Assembly: GCF_004364245.1 (NCBI RefSeq)
Contig: NZ_SOAV01000001.1
Location: 186,001 to 250,000, forward strand
Source: Streptomyces sp. BK208
GTDB lineage: Bacteria > Actinomycetota > Actinomycetes > Streptomycetales > Streptomycetaceae
DNA: 64,000 nucleotides
Direction of reading: 5' to 3'
Every line of letters starts with the position of its first letter. The stretch's first letter is position 1. The notes under the pieces are model-generated. The model had not been told where the DNA came from, searched no databases, and saw only the letters and a list, made by a program, of their open reading frames with translations. A program made the position numbers and the translations under genes. Of the stretch, positions 52,470-61,089 are shown in pieces.

Positions 52470-54271
52470 CCATCCCCTCGGCTGCCCTCCCGCCAAGCCC
52501 GCCACAGTCGTGCGTAGCGTCCCCCCAGGGCCACCAACTCCTCGTGAGTGCCCTCCTCGACGACCCGTCCGGCGTCCAGCACGGCGATCCGGTCGGCGGC
52601 CACGGCCTGCGTCAGGCGGTGCGCCACGAACAGCGTGGTACGGCCCGCGCACGCGGCCAGCACGGCCCGCTCCAGTTCGGCGGCACCCTCGCTGCCCGCC
52701 TCCGCGGTCGACTCGTCGAGGACGACCACCGGCGTCCGGCCCAGCACCAGCCGGGCCAGCGCGATCTGGGCGACCTTGGTCACGTCGAGGCGCTCGCCGC
52801 CCTCGCCGACCGGGGTGTCCAGGCCGTCGGGCAGGACGTCGACCCACGGTCCGGCGCCCACGGTGCGCAGGGCCGCCAGTAGTTCGGCGTCGGTCGCCTC
52901 GGGCGCGGCCAGCCTCAGGTCGTCGGCGAGCGGCCCGGAGAACACATGGGTCTCCTGGGTCAGGATGCTCACCAGGGCCCGCGCCCCGGCCTCGTCCAGT
53001 CCGGCCAGGTCGGTCGGCCCGACGCACACCGATCCGGCCTGCGGGGTCCCGATGCCGGCGACCAGCGCGGCCAGCGTGGTCTTGCCCGCGCCCGTGGCGC
53101 CCACCAGGGCGAGCGAACCACCCGCCGGGATCGTCAGGTCGACGTCCCTGAGGACGGGCTCCTCGGCGCCCGGGTAGGTGAACGTGAGGCCCCGCACCGT
53201 CACCGGGTGGGGGCCGGCCGCCGCGCCGCCGACGGACGCGTCGCCCACCAGCCGGTCCTCCGCGTCCTCCCCCAGCACGCCGACCAGGCGGGTGAGGCTC
53301 GCACCCGACTTCTGCGCCTCGTCGAAGGTGAACATGATGGCGCCCAGCGGGGTGAACAGCCGGTGGAACAGCAACGGCGCCGCGGAGACCTCTCCGAGCG
53401 TCGCCGCGTCCGCCTCCAGGAGCGCGTATCCGACCACGATGATGAGGGTCAGTCCGATGAACTCGGCGCGGTTCTCCCGCCCGACGAAGCGGCCGAAGAA
53501 CCGGAACACCTCGATGCCGAGGTCGCGCACCCGCCACGACTCACGGGTGACCCGCTCGCGGAAGGCGTCCTCCAGGCGGTAGGCCCGGACCGTGTCGATG
53601 CCGTTGAGGCCGCTGATCAGAGCCTGCGCCCGGTCGGCCTGAGCCCTGCGCTGCTGCCGGTACAGCGGGGCCGACCTCGGCAGGTACCAGCGCAGGGCCA
53701 GCGCGTACGCGGGCAGTGCGCCGGCGCCCGCCAGACCGAGCCGCCAGTCGAGGCCGAACATGCCGGCCGTGGCGATGACGACGAGGACACCCGCGGAGAA
53801 GACCGTGGGAACGGCCGTCCGGATGCCGTTGGAGATCACGGCGACGTCGTCGCCGACCCGGGACAGGACGTCCCCGCGGCCGACCTGCTCGACGCGGGCG
53901 CTGGGCATGCCCAGGACCGCACGGACGGCGCCCTCCCGCAGCCGGGCGAGCAGGTCGGCGCCCAGCCGCCCGATCAGGTAGGTCGACACCGCGGTCGCCG
54001 CCGCGCCGAGCAGCGCCGCGGCGGCCATCAGGATCCCGATCGTGACCAGGACGGACGGCGACTCACCCCCGGCCACCGCGTCGACCACGCGGCCGAGCAG
54101 CAGCACCGGCAGCACCTGGAGGGCCGCTCCGGCCACCGTGGTGAGCACCGTGGTGGCGCTCAGCCACGGCGCCTCGCGGCAGTGGGCCGCGACCCATCGG
54201 CCGGCCTCGCGTCCGGTCGCCGTACGCAGCACGGCCGGGGCCGCGGCGCCACGGATGTCGGTGACGCTCAC
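52466..54271 (-). CDS. cchG: ABC exporter half-transporter with an intact Walker A but no signature motif
   Basis: The GTG at 54271 overlaps the cchF stop (GTGA). The 601 residues have a six-helix exporter membrane domain (about 30-320) and an ATPase domain with normal Walker A GATGAGKTT (391-399), Q-loop SILTQETHVFSG, Walker B with catalytic Glu520 (VVVLDEST) and switch His551 (FVAHRLTQ). The expected LSGGQRQR is replaced by LDVTKVAQ (495-502). This is the mirror image of the defects in CchI, so a CchG-CchI heterodimer would have one complete ATP site and one dead site. It probably exports desferri-coelichelin. Confidence 0.9.
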   Translation of the reverse strand: MSVTDIRGAAAPAVLRTATGREAGRWVAAHCREAPWLSATTVLTTVAGAALQVLPVLLLGRVVDAVAGGESPSVLVTIGILMAAAALLGAAATAVSTYLIGRLGADLLARLREGAVRAVLGMPSARVEQVGRGDVLSRVGDDVAVISNGIRTAVPTVFSAGVLVVIATAGMFGLDWRLGLAGAGALPAYALALRWYLPRSAPLYRQQRRAQADRAQALISGLNGIDTVRAYRLEDAFRERVTRESWRVRDLGIEVFRFFGRFVGRENRAEFIGLTLIIVVGYALLEADAATLGEVSAAPLLFHRLFTPLGAIMFTFDEAQKSGASLTRLVGVLGEDAEDRLVGDASVGGAAAGPHPVTVRGLTFTYPGAEEPVLRDVDLTIPAGGSLALVGATGAGKTTLAALVAGIGTPQAGSVCVGPTDLAGLDEAGARALVSILTQETHVFSGPLADDLRLAAPEATDAELLAALRTVGAGPWVDVLPDGLDTPVGEGGERLDVTKVAQIALARLVLGRTPVVVLDESTAEAGSEGAAELERAVLAACAGRTTLFVAHRLTQAVAADRIAVLDAGRVVEEGTHEELVALGGRYARLWRAWREGSRGDG

Positions 54272-55326
54272 CCCTGCCCGGCCGACTTGACGAGTTCGTC
54301 GACGGCGTACGGCATGGACAGCAGGGTGCCCTGGGAGATGGCCGCGCCGACCGCCGGGCCCTCGCTGTCGAGCAGGTACGACACCTTGCCCTTCTTGACG
54401 GCGTCGAGGTTGGTGAACAGCTCGAACTTCCTCAGCGCGTCCTGGTCGGCCTTGTCGTTGATGACGAAGACGCGGTCCACGTCGACCAGGTCGAGGCGCT
54501 CGGGCGAGAGGGTGGTGTAGAAGTCTCCGCCGGCGACCTTGTCGATCTCGGTCTGGTAGCCGAAGCCGATGCCGGTCACGAGCCGGCCGCGCACATCGGT
54601 GGAGGTGAACGGGGCCACCGAGTCCTTGTACCAGGACAGCACGACGGCGGTTCGGTCCGCGAACTCCGGGTGGGCCTGCTTGGCCGCGTCCAGCTTGCCC
54701 TGGATGTCGGCCACCATCTTCTCGCCCTCCTCGGCCTTGCCGAGCGCCTTGGCGATGTGCAGCGCGTTGTCCTGCCAGGGAGCGCTGAACGGCTCCTTCT
54801 CGCCCTTGGTACGGCCCACGGTGGGCGCGATCATGGAGAGCTTGTCGTAGGCGGCCCGGTCGATCTCGGAGTAGACGGCGACGATCAGGTCGGGGCGGAG
54901 CGCGGCGATCTTCTCGAAGTTGGGCCCCGTGTCGCCGTTCTTCATGACGACCTCGGGCTCGGTGTCGCCCCACTCGTCCTTCACCCAGGGCCACTGGGTG
55001 TTGATGTCGGGGCTCCGGCCAGCCGGGTTCGGGTACTGGTCGACCATGCCGACGGGCTTGATGCCGAAGGCCAGGACGGTCTGGTCGTCGGTGTAGCCCA
55101 CGGAGACGACCCGCTCGGGAGCCTTGTCGATCTTCGTCGTTCCGAACGCGTGCTCCACGGTGACCGGGAAGGCGCCGGCGGCGGCCGGGGTGCCGCCGCC
55201 GCTCCCGTCCGCCGAGCCGTCCGACTCGGAACCGCATCCCGCGAGGAGGCCGACGCCGAGCACGGCGGCCGACAGGACCGCCGCGAGTCGTCGCCGGGGC
55301 TGCATACGCGTCGTTCTGAGGAGCAT
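54268..55326 (-). CDS. cchF: Ferric-siderophore-binding lipoprotein
   Basis: The ATG at 55326 follows AAAGGGA; ATGs at 55305 and 55362 are also in frame. The 352 residues have an Arg-rich signal with lipobox LLAGCGS (Cys31), a short Ser/Gly linker and a FecB/FhuD-type binding domain: HAFGTTKIDKAPERVVSVGYTDDQTVLAFG, ALRPDLIVAVYSEIDRAAYDKLSMIAPTV and FVINDKADQDALRKFELFTNLDAVKKGKVSYLL. Anchored outside the membrane, it hands ferric coelichelin to CchCDE. An iron box lies 71 bases upstream, overlapping the cchE stop. Confidence 0.94.
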   Translation of the reverse strand: MLLRTTRMQPRRRLAAVLSAAVLGVGLLAGCGSESDGSADGSGGGTPAAAGAFPVTVEHAFGTTKIDKAPERVVSVGYTDDQTVLAFGIKPVGMVDQYPNPAGRSPDINTQWPWVKDEWGDTEPEVVMKNGDTGPNFEKIAALRPDLIVAVYSEIDRAAYDKLSMIAPTVGRTKGEKEPFSAPWQDNALHIAKALGKAEEGEKMVADIQGKLDAAKQAHPEFADRTAVVLSWYKDSVAPFTSTDVRGRLVTGIGFGYQTEIDKVAGGDFYTTLSPERLDLVDVDRVFVINDKADQDALRKFELFTNLDAVKKGKVSYLLDSEGPAVGAAISQGTLLSMPYAVDELVKSAGQG

Positions 55327-55396
55327 CCGGAGATCCCTTTGCTGTCGCGCCGTCCACTGCACCCGTCCGGGGGCAGCAAACCCTGACGCACCTGAG

Positions 55397-55415
55397 TGAG
55401 GTTAGCCTACCCTCA
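55397..55415. promoter_or_regulatory. Iron box upstream of cchF, covering the cchE stop codon
   Basis: TGAGGTTAGCCTACCCTCA is a near-symmetric iron-box-like site. Its last three bases are the cchE stop codon (TCA on this strand). It would drive cchFG independently of cchE. Confidence 0.8.
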
Positions 55416-56276
55416 CCGCGACAACTCCGGTGTCGGCCGGGCCCGTTCGGCGTGAGTACGTCCGATCGGTACGACGAGAGGACGGTCACCGACCGGATCG
55501 TCGATCACCTTGGCGCGCAGTCCGAACGCCTCGTGCAGCAGGTCGGCGGTGATCACGTCGCGCGGGTGCCCCTGGGCCAGGATCGCGCCCTCCCTCATGA
55601 CGACGAGGTGGTCGCTGTAGCGCGTGGCGAGGTTGAGGTCGTGCAGGACCATGACCACGGTGCGCCCGGACTCGTGCAGGTCGTCGACCAGGTCGAGCAC
55701 GTCGATCGCGTGGGCCAGGTCGAGATAGGTGGTCGGTTCGTCCAGCAGGAGCAGGTCGGTGCCCTGGGCCAGGGTCATCGAGATCCAGACGCGCTGGCGC
55801 TGTCCGCCGGACAACGAGTCGACCGGACGGTCCGCGAGGTCGGACACCCCGGTCATGGCCAGGGCCCGCCGCACGACGTCGGCATCGTCCGACGACCACT
55901 GCCGCAGCCAGCTCTGGTGCGGGTGCCGGCCCCGGGCGACCAGGTCGGACACGGTCAGCCCTTCGGGCGCCACCGGTGCCTGGGGCAGCAGGCCGAGCTT
56001 CTTCGCCACGTCCCGGGTCCTGAGCGCGGCGATGTCCTCGCCGTCCAGGACGACCGTGCCGCCGGTCGGCTTGAGCAGCCGCGACAGGGTGCGCAGCAGG
56101 GTCGACTTGCCGCAGCCGTTGGGGCCGACGATCGTGGTGATCACGCCGGGCGGGACGGTCACGTCGAGATCCTCGATGACGGACCGCGCGCCGTACCCGA
56201 CGCTGACGCCCCGGGCCGCCAGGCGTGAGGCGCCGTCAACTCCCGTCCCGGTCCCGGTGATGGACTGAACGACCAC
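55413..56276 (-). CDS. cchE: Ferric-siderophore ABC importer ATPase
   Basis: The GTG at 56276 follows GAGGGGG. The 287 residues carry all the ATPase motifs of the FecE/FhuC family: Walker A VGPNGCGKSTLL (near 52-63), Q-loop LGLLPQAPVAPEGLTVSDLVARGRHPHQ, signature [18 protein letters not shown], Walker B LLLLDEPTTYLDLAH and switch His in MVLHDLNLATRYSDH. It powers CchCD to bring the iron complex into the cytosol. Its own iron box lies 12-30 bases upstream, which implies a very short leader. Confidence 0.95.
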   Translation of the reverse strand: MVVQSITGTGTGVDGASRLAARGVSVGYGARSVIEDLDVTVPPGVITTIVGPNGCGKSTLLRTLSRLLKPTGGTVVLDGEDIAALRTRDVAKKLGLLPQAPVAPEGLTVSDLVARGRHPHQSWLRQWSSDDADVVRRALAMTGVSDLADRPVDSLSGGQRQRVWISMTLAQGTDLLLLDEPTTYLDLAHAIDVLDLVDDLHESGRTVVMVLHDLNLATRYSDHLVVMREGAILAQGHPRDVITADLLHEAFGLRAKVIDDPVGDRPLVVPIGRTHAERARPTPELSR

Positions 56277-56287
56277 AAGGCCCCCTC

Positions 56288-56306
56288 GATTAGGCTCGCC
56301 TTACTT
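56288..56306. promoter_or_regulatory. Iron box upstream of cchE
   Basis: GATTAGGCTCGCCTTACTT keeps the TTAGGCT-GCCT core. It lies in the 38-base gap between the cchD stop and the cchE start. Confidence 0.8.
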
Positions 56307-56314
56307 TGTACCAG

Positions 56315-57451
56315 CTATCGGCGGTTCGCCCGCACCAGCAGGTAGACGAGGAAGGGTCCGCCGATGGCGGCGGTGACCACGCCGACCGGAAGCGAGACCG
56401 GCAGGGCGGTGCGGGCGACCAGGTCCGAGCCGTTCAGCAGCACCGCCCCCGCCAGGGCGGACGCCACCAGCGGCGGGGTCGGGCACCTGGCCAGCCGCAT
56501 CGCCACCTGCGGCGCCACCAGCGCGACGAACGGCACCGGGCCCGCGGCGCTCACCGCCACGCCGGCCAGCAGCACGGCGCACAGCAGCAGCGCCGCGCGC
56601 ACCGCGCCGTACCGGACGCCGAGACCGGCGGCGACGTCGTCGCCGAAGTGCAGCGGCTTGAACTGGAAGGCGGCACAGGCCACGACGACCAGCAGGGTCA
56701 GCGTGCACCACAGGGCGACGTGCACCTCGTCCCACGACCGGTTGTCCAGCGAACCGACCAGCCACGCCTGGGCCCGGGCCACGTCCCGGATGTCGGCGGT
56801 GACCAGCAGCCAGGTGGTGACCGCCTGCATCACGGCGTTGACCGAGATGCCGATGAGGATGAGCCGGAAGCCGTCGATCCCCCGGCGCCACGCCATGAAG
56901 TAGACCAGCAGGCCGGTACCGAGGCCGCCCGCGAGGGCCGCCGCCGACAGGCCCACCGAGTCGGTCACGGCCGTCGCGGCGCCGCCCGACACCGTCACCA
57001 GGAACACCGCGACGGCCCCGGCGCCGCTGGTGATGCCGAGGACGTCCGGACTGGCCAGCGGATTGCGGGCGATCGACTGGGTGAGGGCGCCGGACACCCC
57101 GAGCGCGACGCCCACGACGAGCCCGGCGACGGCCCGGGGCATCCTCAGGTCCATGATCACGAACTCGTCGACCCGCTCACCCCGGCCGACGAGGGTGGCG
57201 AGGACCCGGGGCAGGCCGACGGGGAAGTCCCCGACGCCGATCGACAGGCAGAACACCAGGAAGCACGCCACCGCGAGGAGCAGCGTGACGCCCGCCGTCC
57301 AGGGCCGCCACACGAACGACATCCCGCCGAACCGCACACCCGGCGCAACCGAGGCCCGCACGTCCGCCTTCACGTCCACCGCCGCATCCGCCCCGTCCGT
57401 CGTCATGGCCGCCACGTCAGCTCCGTCCGCCGTCCCGTCCGTCCCGCTCAC
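56315..57451 (-). CDS. cchD: Ferric-siderophore ABC importer permease (FecCD family)
   Basis: The GTG at 57451 overlaps the cchC stop by four bases (GTGA); a GTG at 57475 would add eight residues. The 378 residues start with an Ala/Asp/Thr-rich stretch of about 45, then about nine to ten helices. Family signatures are LRMPRAVAGLVVGVALGVSGALTQSIARNPLASPDVLGITSGA, RFRLI-like GFRLILIGISVNAVMQ, and ALVAPQVAMRLARCPTPP. With CchC it forms the membrane channel for ferric coelichelin. Confidence 0.93.
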   Translation of the reverse strand: MSGTDGTADGADVAAMTTDGADAAVDVKADVRASVAPGVRFGGMSFVWRPWTAGVTLLLAVACFLVFCLSIGVGDFPVGLPRVLATLVGRGERVDEFVIMDLRMPRAVAGLVVGVALGVSGALTQSIARNPLASPDVLGITSGAGAVAVFLVTVSGGAATAVTDSVGLSAAALAGGLGTGLLVYFMAWRRGIDGFRLILIGISVNAVMQAVTTWLLVTADIRDVARAQAWLVGSLDNRSWDEVHVALWCTLTLLVVVACAAFQFKPLHFGDDVAAGLGVRYGAVRAALLLCAVLLAGVAVSAAGPVPFVALVAPQVAMRLARCPTPPLVASALAGAVLLNGSDLVARTALPVSLPVGVVTAAIGGPFLVYLLVRANRR

Positions 57452-58512
57452 GCGTTCCTGAACTTCCCGCGCCACACCAGGACGGCGAAGAACGGCGCAC
57501 CGAGCAGCGAGACGACGACCCCCGCGTCCAGCTCCCCCGGCCTCACGACCAGCCGCCCCACGATGTCGGAGCCCAGCAGCACGACGGCGCCGAGCAGACC
57601 GGCGTACGGCACCAGCCAGCGGTAGTCCGGGCCGGTCAGGTAGCGGGCGACGTGGGCGACCATGAGCCCGAGGAACGCGATGGGTCCGCAGGCCGCCGTC
57701 GCCGCTCCGGCCAGCAGGGTGATGGCGGCGATGCCGACGGTGCGGGTCAGCGCGACGTTCACCCCGAGCCCCCGGGCGACGTCGTCGCCCAGGTTGAGCA
57801 GGTTGACGGAGGGCAGCGTGGTCAGCGCCGCCAGCAGCCCGGCCGCGACGAACGCGGACACGGGCCAGATGACGTCGAAACCGACGCCGGTCAGGGAGCC
57901 CGCGTTCCAGAACCGCAGCGCGTTCAGCGAGGCCTTGTCCGTCAGCGCGACCGCCGTGGTCATCGCCGCGAGGAACACCGTGACGCCCTGCCCGGCCAGG
58001 GCGAGCGTCAGCGGGTTGCCCGCCCCGCGGCCGATGCTCGACAGCCCGAACACCACGACCCCGGCGACCGCCGCGCCCAGGAAGCCGAACCAGACGTACT
58101 GGAACGGGCTGGTGAAGCCGAAGGCGGCGATCCCCGACACCACGGCGAACGAGGCGCCGGAGTTCACCCCGAGCAGGCCCGTGTCGGCGATCGGGTTGCG
58201 CGTGTAGCCCTGGATCAGCGCACCGCCGACGCCCAGGGCGGTGCCGGCCACGACCGCGAGCACGGTGCGGGGCACGCGCACGGTCTGCACGATGAGCCTG
58301 ATCTCCGTGAGCCGCCGGTCGGACTCGGGCGCCGCGAACAGCCCGTGCCAGACCTCGGCGGGGGTGAGCGCACGCGCACCGACGGCCAGGGAGGCCGCCG
58401 CCGCGACCAGCAGGAGCGCCGCGAGCACGCCCAGGCCGGCGAGACGGCGTCGCCGGGCCCGTGCCGGGCCGCCGGGCTTGGGCGCCGGCCGCTCAACCGC
58501 AGTCGTGGTCAT
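57448..58512 (-). CDS. cchC: Ferric-siderophore ABC importer permease (FecCD family)
   Basis: The ATG at 58512 gives 354 residues; a GTG at 58524 that overlaps the cchB stop by one base (TAGTG) is equally possible. After a basic Pro/Arg-rich N-terminus come about ten helices with RVPRTVLAVVAGTALGVGGALIQGYTRNPIADTGLLGVNSGASFAVV, NPLTLALAGQGVTVFLAAMTT and GPIAFLGLMVAHVARYLTGPDYRWLVP. It is the first permease of the cchBCD unit and partners CchD and CchE. Confidence 0.92.
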   Translation of the reverse strand: MTTTAVERPAPKPGGPARARRRRLAGLGVLAALLLVAAAASLAVGARALTPAEVWHGLFAAPESDRRLTEIRLIVQTVRVPRTVLAVVAGTALGVGGALIQGYTRNPIADTGLLGVNSGASFAVVSGIAAFGFTSPFQYVWFGFLGAAVAGVVVFGLSSIGRGAGNPLTLALAGQGVTVFLAAMTTAVALTDKASLNALRFWNAGSLTGVGFDVIWPVSAFVAAGLLAALTTLPSVNLLNLGDDVARGLGVNVALTRTVGIAAITLLAGAATAACGPIAFLGLMVAHVARYLTGPDYRWLVPYAGLLGAVVLLGSDIVGRLVVRPGELDAGVVVSLLGAPFFAVLVWRGKFRNA

Positions 58513-58523
58513 GGCGACGTACA

Positions 58524-59879
58524 CTAACGCGCGCCGGTTCCGGTCCCGTCGGCGACCGTACGGGCCTCGTCGGACGCGGACTCGAGCCCCCGGTCGAGGA
58601 GCGAGTCGAGGATCTCACCGACCCTGACGGCGGTGTTGGAGAGCAGCGACGACGTGATGCCGTGCGTGTGCTCCGTGCCGCCCTGCAGGTAGATGCCGCA
58701 GCGCAGGTCGGGGTCCGTCACGACGCGGTAGTCGCGCTCGACACGCACCCGGCCCTCGGCGTCGCGCAGGCAGCGGTCCGCGACCTCGCCGAGCAGGCCG
58801 AGGGGGTCGGCCGGGCCGTAGCCGGTGGCGAGGACCAGCACGTCCGCGTCCAGAAGGGTCTCCTCGCCGTCGACCAGCGAGGTCACGGTGGCGCGTACGC
58901 GGTCCGGTGTCTCCTTGACGCCGGTGAGCCGGGACACGTTGAGGAAGCGCAGCCGCTCGGTGCCGAGGACCTTCTCCCGGTACATCTGCCGGTACAGGTC
59001 GTCGATCAGGTCGATGTCCACCACGGAGTAGTTGGTGTTGCCGTGGTAGTCCATCAGCCGGCGTTTCACGGTGCCCGGCGCGGTGAAGTAGTCGTCGACC
59101 GCCGCCGGGTCGAAGATGCGGTTGGCGAACGCGCTGTCGTCGGCCGGGCTGTAACCGTAGCGGGAGAAGACCGCGCACACTTCCGCTCCCGGGAAGCGGC
59201 GGTGCAGGTAGGCGACGTTCTCGGCGGCGCTCTGCCCGGCGCCTACGACGACGAACCGGGAGGGCGAGGTGCCCTCCAACGCGTCGACCCTGGCCAGCAG
59301 TTCGGAGTTGTGCCAGACCCGGTCGCCGCGTTCCACACCCTCCGGCACGAGGGGGCGCAGTCCGGTGCCGATGACGAGGTTGCGCGCCCGGTGGACCCCG
59401 AGCCCCTCCCCCGAGCGGACCGTCACCTCCAGGTGGTCCACGACTCCGTCCCGTACGACCGGCGCGACACCGACGACCTCGTGCCCGTAGGAGACCGTGT
59501 CGTCGACCTTGGCCGCGGCCCACTCGAAGTAGTCGTGGAACTCGACCCGCAGCGGGAAGAGGTTCTTGTGGTTGATGAAGTCGATCAGCCGCCCCTTGCT
59601 CTGCAGGTAGCACAGGAAGCTGTACTCGCTGGCCGGATTGCGCAGCGTCACCAGGTCCTTGAGGAAGGACACCTGCATGGTGGCGTCGTCGATCAGCATG
59701 CCGCGGTGCCAGCCGAAGCGCGGTTGCTGCTCGAAGAAGCGCGCGTCGAGCGCCTGTCGCCCGCCGGCCCGTGCGTTGTGCTCGCGGATCGCGATCGCCA
59801 TGGCGACGTTGGACGGCCCGAAGCCGATCCCAATGAGGTCGTGGACCAGCCCTGCGTCACCAGGAAGAACCCGTGACAT
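58524..59879 (-). CDS. cchB: L-ornithine N5-monooxygenase
   Basis: The 451-residue protein matches flavin N-hydroxylases such as PvdA/SidA: FAD motif LIGIGFGPSNVAMA (15-28), FGWHRGMLIDDATMQVSFLKDLVTLRNP for substrate and flavin contact, NADPH motif VVVGAGQSAAENVAYL, SPADDSAFANRIFDP, the NYSVVD loop, and the C-terminal ATGY motif (LVLATGYGP). It makes N5-hydroxyornithine in the cytosol with O2 and NADPH. It heads the cchBCD transcript; an iron box lies 26 bases upstream. Confidence 0.95.
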   Translation of the reverse strand: MSRVLPGDAGLVHDLIGIGFGPSNVAMAIAIREHNARAGGRQALDARFFEQQPRFGWHRGMLIDDATMQVSFLKDLVTLRNPASEYSFLCYLQSKGRLIDFINHKNLFPLRVEFHDYFEWAAAKVDDTVSYGHEVVGVAPVVRDGVVDHLEVTVRSGEGLGVHRARNLVIGTGLRPLVPEGVERGDRVWHNSELLARVDALEGTSPSRFVVVGAGQSAAENVAYLHRRFPGAEVCAVFSRYGYSPADDSAFANRIFDPAAVDDYFTAPGTVKRRLMDYHGNTNYSVVDIDLIDDLYRQMYREKVLGTERLRFLNVSRLTGVKETPDRVRATVTSLVDGEETLLDADVLVLATGYGPADPLGLLGEVADRCLRDAEGRVRVERDYRVVTDPDLRCGIYLQGGTEHTHGITSSLLSNTAVRVGEILDSLLDRGLESASDEARTVADGTGTGAR

Positions 59880-59904
59880 GTCACTCCCATCGAGCGCCGG
59901 AAAC

Positions 59905-59923
59905 TTAGGTGAGCCTAAGCTAA
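59905..59923. promoter_or_regulatory. Iron box upstream of cchB
   Basis: Read leftward it is TTAGCTTAGGCTCACCTAA, one base from the consensus TTAGGTTAGGCTCACCTAA. It is among the best matches in the window and is placed for cchBCD. Confidence 0.9.
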
Positions 59924-59999
59924 CGAGCGACGACTGTCGATAGGCCGTGACAGCGACGGGATCGAGCCAACTGGGCTGTACCGCGGGGATGTTGCGAAC

Positions 60000-60018
60000 T
60001 AAGGTAAGCCTTGCTTAA
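60000..60018. promoter_or_regulatory. Iron box upstream of cchA
   Basis: TAAGGTAAGCCTTGCTTAA is a near-palindromic iron-box-like site, 36 bases before the cchA ATG and 77 bases from the cchB box. The two divergent units therefore have separate sites. Confidence 0.8.
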
Positions 60019-60054
60019 CTGCCCGGGCCATCCCCTGTTTCGAGGAGGAACCCC

Positions 60055-61002
60055 ATGCGGGTCGTCATGTTCGGTTACCAGACCTGGGGGCACCGCACCC
60101 TGCGAGCCCTGCTGGACTCCGAGCACGACGTGGTCCTGGTGGTGACGCATCCCAGGAGCGAGCACGCCTACGAGAAGATCTGGAGCGACTCCGTCGCGGA
60201 CCTCGCCGAGGAGCACGGCGTCCCGGTGCTGATCCGCAACCGCCCGGACGACGACGAGCTGTTCGAGCGTCTCGAGGACGCCGATCCGGACATCATCGTG
60301 GCCAACAACTGGCGGACCTGGATTCCCCCGCGCATCTTCGGCCTGCCCCGCCACGGCACGCTCAACGTGCACGACTCGCTGCTGCCGAAGTACGCCGGAT
60401 TCTCCCCCCTGATCTGGGCACTGATCAACGGGGAGACCGAAGTGGGCGTCACCGCGCACATGATGAACGAGGAGCTGGACGCCGGCGACATCGTCCGTCA
60501 GGAGGCCGTGCCGGTGGGCCCGACGGACACCGCCACCGACCTGTTCCACAAGACCGTCGACCTCATCGCCCCGGTCACCATCGGGGCCCTCGCACTCATC
60601 GCGTCCGGGCAGACCGAGTTCACCGAGCAGGACCGGTCCCGGGCGAGCTTCTTCCACAAGCGGTCCGCCGAGGACATCCGGGTCGACTGGAACTGGCCGG
60701 CCGAGGACCTGGAGCGCCTGGTCCGGGCCCAGTCCGAGCCGTACCCCAGCGCCTTCACCTTCCACCGGGGACGTCGGCTGGAGATCCTCGCCGCCGTGGT
60801 CTCCGAAGGCCGCTACGGCGGTACGCCCGGCCGGATCTTCTACCGCGAGGGCGAGGGCGTGGTGATCGTCGCCGGCGCCGACGCGCGCCGGGGCCGCAAC
60901 CACGGCCTCGCCGTCACGCGGGTGCGCACGGAGGACGGGCGGGAGCTGGCCGCGACGGAGTACTTCACCTCCATGGGCGGCTATCTGACCACCCGCCCCT
61001 GA
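60055..61002 (+). CDS. cchA: Hydroxyornithine N-formyltransferase
   Basis: The ATG at 60055 follows GAGGAGGA. The 315 residues fit the methionyl-tRNA formyltransferase superfamily: MRVVMFGYQTWGHRTLRALL, the folate-site block LNVHDSLLPKYAGFSPLIWALINGE with the catalytic Asn/His, TAHMMNEELDAGDIVRQE with the catalytic Asp, and a C-terminal OB-like domain (RFYRE-type RIFYREGEGVVIVAGA). It transfers a formyl group from N10-formyl-tetrahydrofolate to N5-hydroxyornithine, giving the hydroxamate iron ligand. It is monocistronic, with a strong bidirectional terminator following. Confidence 0.95.
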   Translation: MRVVMFGYQTWGHRTLRALLDSEHDVVLVVTHPRSEHAYEKIWSDSVADLAEEHGVPVLIRNRPDDDELFERLEDADPDIIVANNWRTWIPPRIFGLPRHGTLNVHDSLLPKYAGFSPLIWALINGETEVGVTAHMMNEELDAGDIVRQEAVPVGPTDTATDLFHKTVDLIAPVTIGALALIASGQTEFTEQDRSRASFFHKRSAEDIRVDWNWPAEDLERLVRAQSEPYPSAFTFHRGRRLEILAAVVSEGRYGGTPGRIFYREGEGVVIVAGADARRGRNHGLAVTRVRTEDGRELAATEYFTSMGGYLTTRP

Positions 61003-61030
61003 ACCGCCCCGGCCCGCGACCGCCCGCAAC

Positions 61031-61070
61031 GCGCGGGGCCCGGCCGTGCTGCCACGGCCGGGCCCCGCGC
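61031..61070. terminator. Bidirectional hairpin terminator after cchA
   Basis: GCGCGGGGCCCGGCCGTG (61031-61048) and its exact complement (61053-61070) form a perfect 18-bp stem with loop CTGC. It lies between the convergent cchA and DUF5302 genes and marks the right border of the cluster. Confidence 0.9.
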
Positions 61071-61089
61071 GGGACGGTGGTGCGCCGGC

